From JBNLBT01 sp050303435 (GTDB lineage: Bacteria > Pseudomonadota > Gammaproteobacteria > Xanthomonadales > Marinicellaceae), in contig JBNLBT010000003.1 of NCBI GenBank assembly GCA_050303435.1, forward strand, positions 33,847 through 97,846: DNA of 64,000 nucleotides, in the 5' to 3' direction. How positions within the stretch are numbered: the first letter of the stretch is position 1; each line of letters opens with the position of its first letter. The notes beneath the pieces were generated by a model, which worked only from the letters and a program-made list of their open reading frames with translations, was not told the DNA's origin and searched no databases. Of the stretch, positions 62,096-64,000 are shown in pieces. A program made the position numbers and the translations under genes.

Positions 62096-62733
62096 ATCGT
62101 TCGCTCGCCATTAAACATTTGGGTCGCCAGGCGTACACCCCGGTGTGGCAGGCGATGCAGGACTTCACCGACCGGCGTGACGCCGGCACAGGCGATGAAT
62201 TGTGGCTGGTGGAACATCCACAGGTGTTCACCCAGGGTCAGGCCGGCAAGGCCGAGCACATTTTGGCGCCGGGCGACATTCCGGTGGTGCAGGTGGACCG
62301 CGGCGGTCAGGTGACGCACCACGGACCGGGCCAGATCGTCGCCTATCCCCTGATTGATTTGCGGCGTTTGGGCATCGGCGTCAAACGCCTGGTGTGCGCC
62401 ATCGAGCAGGCGGTGATTGACACCGCAGCCGACTACGGCGTGTGCGCCGAACGCAAAGCCAATGCGCCGGGCGTTTACGTGCAAGGCCGCAAGGTGGCCT
62501 CCCTGGGACTGCGCATTCGCCGCGGTTGTTCATTCCATGGGCTGGCGTTCAACATTGATATGGATTTGCAGCCGTTTTCACGCATCAACCCCTGTGGTTT
62601 TGCCGGACTTGAAGTGGTCAACCTGGCGGATCTGGCCGACGGGGTGACACTGACCGGTGCCCAGGACAAGCTGGTGCACCATTTCTGTCACGCACTGGAT
62701 TACATGCCGGTGCTGCAACAAAAGGCAAGCTGA
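62092..62733 (+). CDS. lipB: Octanoyl-ACP:protein octanoyltransferase
   Basis: LipB moves the octanoyl group from ACP to lipoyl domains, the first step of lipoate synthesis. From ATG 62092 the protein has 213 residues with [17 protein letters not shown], the catalytic Lys in [11 protein letters not shown] (K134) and Cys in [10 protein letters not shown] (C168). It overlaps ybeD by ATGA and shares one base with lipA. Its products serve the lipoyl domains encoded at 0.7 and 33 kb. Confidence 0.96.
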   Translation: MNRSLAIKHLGRQAYTPVWQAMQDFTDRRDAGTGDELWLVEHPQVFTQGQAGKAEHILAPGDIPVVQVDRGGQVTHHGPGQIVAYPLIDLRRLGIGVKRLVCAIEQAVIDTAADYGVCAERKANAPGVYVQGRKVASLGLRIRRGCSFHGLAFNIDMDLQPFSRINPCGFAGLEVVNLADLADGVTLTGAQDKLVHHFCHALDYMPVLQQKAS

Positions 62734-63734
62734 TGAGCGATTCAATTCCACTGCACATCAAAAACGGCGACGAGGCAACGCGCGGCGCCGGACACAAAGA
62801 AGTGGGCGGCGACAAAACCGCGCGTTCACGCGCTGGTTTCGATGCCAGCGCCCCGCGCCTGCGCAAACCCGACTGGATTCGGGTGCGCATCCCGGCCGGT
62901 AATGCGGTGGCCAACCTGAAAAAGAAACTGCGCCACAACGCGCTGGTGACGGTGTGCGAAGAGGCGTCCTGTCCAAACATCCATGAGTGCTTTTCCAAAG
63001 GCACCGCGACCTTCATGATCCTGGGTGAAATCTGCACCCGTCGCTGCTCTTTCTGCGACGTGGCGCACGGGCGGCCGCTGCCGGTGGACCCCAATGAGCC
63101 GGCCCAACTGGCCGCAACCATCGCCGACATGGGCTTGAAATACGTGGTCATCACTTCGGTCGACCGCGACGATTTGAAAGACGGCGGTGCACAGCATTTT
63201 GTCAACTGCATCCGTGCCGTGCGGGCCGCGTCGCCGGGCATCAAGATTGAAATTCTGACCCCGGATTTTCGCGGCAAGGGGCGCATGGAGAAGGCGCTTG
63301 AAATCCTTGCAGAGGCCACGCCGGACGTGTTCAATCACAACCTGGAAACCGTATTGCCGCTGTACAAAAGCGTGCGCCCTGGCGCCGATTACCAATGGTC
63401 GCTGGATCTGCTGAAAAAATTCAAGCAGCAACACCCGGATGTGACCACCAAATCCGGCATCATGGTCGGTTTGGGGGAAACCTTCGAACAGGTGCAGGAA
63501 ACACTCAGGCATCTGCACGCCCACGCCGTCGACATGGTCACCATCGGTCAGTATCTGCAACCCACCGCCGGTCACCACCCGGTGTTGCGCTACTGGACGC
63601 CGGACGAATTCAAGGCCATCGCCGATTACGGCTACACCCTGGGCTTCACCCACATCGCCTCCGGCCCACTGGTGCGCAGTTCCTACCACGCCGACGTGCA
63701 GGCGCACGAAGCCGGCGCCATTGCGGATCACTGA
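62733..63734 (+). CDS. lipA: Lipoyl synthase
   Basis: LipA is a radical SAM enzyme that inserts two sulfurs into the octanoyl chain. The auxiliary-cluster cysteines are C75, C80 and C86 ([12 protein letters not shown]), and the radical SAM cluster motif is CTRRCSFC (C101, C105, C108). The C-terminal RSSYHADV segment supplies the Ser ligand. At 333 residues it is a standard length. It is the last gene of the operon. Confidence 0.97.
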   Translation: MSDSIPLHIKNGDEATRGAGHKEVGGDKTARSRAGFDASAPRLRKPDWIRVRIPAGNAVANLKKKLRHNALVTVCEEASCPNIHECFSKGTATFMILGEICTRRCSFCDVAHGRPLPVDPNEPAQLAATIADMGLKYVVITSVDRDDLKDGGAQHFVNCIRAVRAASPGIKIEILTPDFRGKGRMEKALEILAEATPDVFNHNLETVLPLYKSVRPGADYQWSLDLLKKFKQQHPDVTTKSGIMVGLGETFEQVQETLRHLHAHAVDMVTIGQYLQPTAGHHPVLRYWTPDEFKAIADYGYTLGFTHIASGPLVRSSYHADVQAHEAGAIADH

Positions 63735-64000
63735 GCACTGGCAAGATTGACGCAGGCATTGCTGTGTGCAGGTCGCCATGGTCAATCATCGCTGGCGTAA
63801 AACCCGTGCGATCTCATGCCTTGCGGAGTGTTGCGCGCGCATCCTTGTATTCAATAAGCAAACCCGTTCTGATGCGCTGTTTGCCGTAGAGCCGATGTCT
63901 GAAAGATTTAAAAAAAGCCAAAGTCTTGGCGTTTGAAGTATTAAAAAAAAGACAAATTCGGAACGCCACAATACTCTCAATGTCGATAGCTGTCTCAGGC

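Noticed and set aside
63735..64000. Possible gene at the right edge (64-codon minus-strand frame)
   Set aside because: No ribosome site or family resemblance; only a weak GCCAA/TTGGC hairpin at 63917-63930 is visible.

Overview
The window is a chromosomal segment of a gammaproteobacterium, most likely a Xanthomonadales-like or Marinicella/Wenzhouxiangella-like marine heterotroph. This rests on gene content and order only: rsmG-parA-parB, tolC next to a PCMT-type methyltransferase, dacA-ybeD-lipB-lipA, a GTP-type PEP carboxykinase, a fused branched-chain ketoacid dehydrogenase E1, exported S9 and Asp-box proteins, a large TonB-dependent receptor and many TPR proteins. Coding density is high. 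Genes mostly lie in operons joined by 1-14 base overlaps. I saw no insertion sequence, prophage, CRISPR array, rRNA or tRNA.

Layout. 1-2.5 kb: end of aceF and a lipoyl-bearing lpdA (pyruvate dehydrogenase). 2.5-9 kb: comF, a small outer-membrane barrel, a DUF937 protein, DUF1631 + PilZ, tolC and a PCMT-like methyltransferase. 9.2-13.3 kb: rsmG-parA-parB and pckG. 13.3-20.6 kb: two TPR-sulfotransferases divergent from a CRTAC1-like/TPR pair. 20.8-31.8 kb: an exported S9 peptidase, a highly diverged-codon TonB receptor, then an overlapping set of a 2OG-Fe(II) oxygenase, a TPR + 2OG oxygenase and a TPR-sulfotransferase, with two further 2OG oxygenases. 31.9-36.4 kb: a small membrane protein, the branched-chain ketoacid dehydrogenase operon and a divergent Lrp/AsnC regulator. 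36.4-40.1 kb: biotin operon bioB-bioF-bioH-bioC. 40.5-47.9 kb: Asp-box protein, htpG and an ECF sigma operon. 48.2-50.7 kb: polyamine operon speD-speE-ornithine/lysine decarboxylase. 50.7-54.8 kb: YceI-like protein, yceH, ubiK, rluE, mpl. 55.3-60.6 kb: plsC, YheT-like hydrolase, a TPR protein with a degenerate sulfotransferase domain, uppP and a hydrolase. 60.7-63.7 kb: dacA-ybeD-lipB-lipA.

Most notable are things between the genes. At 51.4-51.8 kb two tandem units each carry the same 20-bp dyad, exactly 20 nt, a TATAAT box, a GTGTGTG 5' end and a strong intrinsic terminator about 115 nt on: a pair of candidate small RNA genes with no coding capacity. The speD leader (48.05-48.2 kb) has a nested hairpin, a terminator directly before the start codon, an exact 8-nt antiterminator complement and a possible leader peptide: a candidate attenuator or riboswitch for polyamine synthesis. 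Among proteins, the hydroxylase + sulfotransferase set behind the TonB receptor looks like an uncharacterised protein or peptide modification system, with a paralogue at 57-59 kb that has lost the PAPS-binding motifs.
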